Positions 62,675 through 64,000 of a stretch of DNA of 64,000 nucleotides are shown here, piece after piece (positions within the stretch are counted from its first letter, which is position 1; each line of letters begins with the position of its first letter). Under the pieces are notes generated by a model. The model was not told the DNA's origin. It searched no databases and saw nothing but the letters and a program-made list of their open reading frames with translations. The translations under genes and the position numbers were made by a program. Source of the DNA: Povalibacter uvarum (GTDB lineage Bacteria > Pseudomonadota > Gammaproteobacteria > Steroidobacterales > Steroidobacteraceae); contig NZ_JACHHZ010000004.1 of assembly GCF_014202975.1 (NCBI RefSeq), positions 496,001 through 560,000 of the forward strand. Direction: 5' to 3'.

Positions 62675-63892
62675 TCACACCACCGCGCCGAGCTTGAAGA
62701 TCGGCAGGTACATCGCGATGACCATGCCGCCGACCAGCACGCCGAGGATCGCCATGATCAGCGGTTCCAGCAAGCTGCTCATCGCGTCGACCGCGGCGTC
62801 CACGTCCGCTTCGTAGAAGTCCGCGACCTTCGATGCCATCTGGTCGAGCGAGCCGGATTCTTCGCCCACGGCGATCATCTGGATGACCATGTTCGGGAAC
62901 AGTCCGGTGCTCTCCATGCAGCGCTGCAAGCGCATGCCAGTCGAGACTTCGTCGCGAATCCGCAGGGTCGCTTCCTCGTAAACGATATTGCCCGTGGCGC
63001 CGGCCACCGAGGTGAGCGCTTCGACGAGAGGAACACCGGCGGCGAACATGGTTGACAGCGTCCGCGAGTAGCGTGCAATACAGGCTTTCACCATGATCGG
63101 GCCAACCACCGGCGCCTTCAGCATCATGCGATCCAATGCGCGTCGCATCGGGCGCGAGCGCTTCTTGAAGTAGAAGAACGCATATCCGGCGCCGCCGGCC
63201 GCAATAGCCATCCACCACCCCTGAGCCTGAATGAACCGGGACATGTCGATGACCATCTGAGTGAACGCCGGCAGGTCGGCACCGAATCCCTTGAAGAGCG
63301 ATTCGAACTGCGGGATCACGAAAATCAGAAGGATGATCGTCACGATCACGGCGACCGCGAGCACCGCGGTCGGATAGAACAATGCCTTCTTGATCTTCTT
63401 CTTCAGCGCTTCGGTCTTTTCCTTGTAGGTGGCAACCTTGTCGAGCAGCGTCTCGAGCGCACCGGCATGCTCGCCGGCTTCGACCAGGTTCACGAAGAGA
63501 TCGTCAAAGTACAACGGATGCTTTGCCAGCGACTCGTGCAGGGTGGTGCCCGCTTCGACGTCCGACTTGATCGCGAGCACCAGCTTCTGCATCGACGGCT
63601 TGTCGTGTCCGTTGCCGATGATGTCGAAGCACTGCACCATGGGAATACCCGCTTGCAGCATGGTCGCGAGCTGGCGCGCGAAGAGCGCGATGTCTTCGGC
63701 GTTGACCTTCTTGCCGCTCTTGAAGAGCTGCACTTCCTTGCGGACCCTCTTCGCGAGGACGCCCTGGCGCCGCAGATCCGCCTTGACCGCGGCCTCCGAC
63801 ACGGCAAGCATCTTGCCCTTGATCTTCTTTCCCTTCTTGTCTGTGCCTTCCCAGACGTAGGGCAACTGCTGCGATGAGGCAACTTGAGCCAT
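62675..63892 (-). CDS. pilC: Type IV pilus inner-membrane platform protein PilC
   Basis: 405 residues. Two T2SSF domains and three membrane segments: VNAEDIALFARQLATMLQAGIPMVQ opens domain one, ALFYPTAVLAVAVIVTIILL is the first membrane pass, and KACIARYSRTLSTMFAAGVPLVEAL opens domain two; the end LVGGMVIAMYLPIFKLGAVV is the last pass. Platform for pilus assembly driven by PilB. The 67-nt gap from pilB contains a heptad repeat. Confidence 0.96.
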   Translation of the reverse strand: MAQVASSQQLPYVWEGTDKKGKKIKGKMLAVSEAAVKADLRRQGVLAKRVRKEVQLFKSGKKVNAEDIALFARQLATMLQAGIPMVQCFDIIGNGHDKPSMQKLVLAIKSDVEAGTTLHESLAKHPLYFDDLFVNLVEAGEHAGALETLLDKVATYKEKTEALKKKIKKALFYPTAVLAVAVIVTIILLIFVIPQFESLFKGFGADLPAFTQMVIDMSRFIQAQGWWMAIAAGGAGYAFFYFKKRSRPMRRALDRMMLKAPVVGPIMVKACIARYSRTLSTMFAAGVPLVEALTSVAGATGNIVYEEATLRIRDEVSTGMRLQRCMESTGLFPNMVIQMIAVGEESGSLDQMASKVADFYEADVDAAVDAMSSLLEPLIMAILGVLVGGMVIAMYLPIFKLGAVV

Positions 63893-63908
63893 GGTGAATA
63901 CCTGGAGT

Positions 63909-63939
63909 GGCGGTTAAGCGGTTAGCGGTTGTTTCGGAA
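63909..63939. repeat. Heptad-word repeat, locus I, between pilB and pilC
   Basis: CGGTTAA, G, CGGTTAG, CGGTTGT, then TTCGGAA. It matches the reverse complement of locus H near rnpB, differing mainly by two fewer CGGTTGG words before the shared TTCGGAA. Confidence 0.75.
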
Positions 63940-63959
63940 CAGACTCACCCGGCCCACGA

Positions 63960-64000
63960 TCATTCCGTGGTGCACTGGTTCAGTTCGTCGAGGCTGGTGA
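63960..64000 (-). CDS. pilB: Type IV pilus assembly ATPase PilB, C-terminal end only
   Basis: Only 12 codons and the stop are inside the window. The minus-strand frame reads TSLDELNQCTTE then TGA, the typical C-terminal end of PilB (TSLxEVNRVT-like). Immediate neighbour of pilC, the usual order. Confidence 0.75.
   Translation of the reverse strand, partial: TSLDELNQCTTE

Overview
The window is a GC-rich, densely coded stretch of a Gram-negative chromosome. TonB-dependent receptors, LpxC, a LpoA/YraN/RsmI block, a complete mraZ-to-ftsZ cell-wall and division cluster, lpxC–DUF721–M23–secA–mutT and a pilB–pilC–pilD–coaE–zapD–yacG block all point to a gammaproteobacterium. The gene order is closest to what I know of Xanthomonadales, Nevskiales or Steroidobacterales; I cannot name the species.

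Layout. (1) 1–3.5 kb, minus strand: mprF (lysyl-phosphatidylglycerol synthase/flippase) translationally coupled to an AcvB/VirJ-type lipid hydrolase cut by the window edge. (2) 3.7–16.6 kb, plus strand: an accessory, apparently carbohydrate-related locus with a secreted GH95 enzyme, a LacI-type operator, a large TonB-dependent receptor, three tandem FAD-dependent tryptophan-halogenase-like genes and two secreted proteins of unknown function. (3) 16.6–21.6 kb, minus strand: a BtuB-like receptor under a cobalamin riboswitch, and a second large receptor. (4) 21.9–24.4 kb, plus strand: an inositol-monophosphatase-family enzyme, an Nramp-related transporter and a small membrane protein. (5) 24.5–28.6 kb, minus strand: lpoA–yraN–CPXCG protein–HExxH protein–ABC ATPase, divergent from rsmI. 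(6) RNase P RNA at 29.7–30.1 kb, flanked by REP-type palindromes. (7) 30.6–48.7 kb: the dcw cluster mraZ, rsmH, ftsL, ftsI, murE, murF, mraY, murD, ftsW, murG, murC, murB, ddl, ftsQ, ftsA, ftsZ, mostly coupled by 1–4 nt overlaps, with a MraZ operator at its head. (8) 48.9–55.1 kb: lpxC, DUF721/DciA (minus), an M23 peptidase behind a cyclic-di-GMP-I riboswitch, secA and mutT. (9) 55.2–59.8 kb: two convergent-flanked secreted or periplasmic S9 peptidases. (10) 59.8–64 kb, minus strand: yacG, zapD, coaE, pilD, pilC and the last codons of pilB.

The most unusual feature is a family of intergenic elements made of short (mostly 7-nt) words repeated in tandem. Several are arranged as two inverted arms, with a different word at each locus, and many arms end in GCCAGA. 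At least eleven occur in this window, including inside the dcw cluster, at the lpxC start, at the mutT start, over the DPP IV stop codon and in the -35 regions of rnpB and secA. The second notable feature is the c-di-GMP riboswitch ahead of a cell-wall peptidase. The third is the halogenase triplet embedded in a TonB receptor/GH95 locus.
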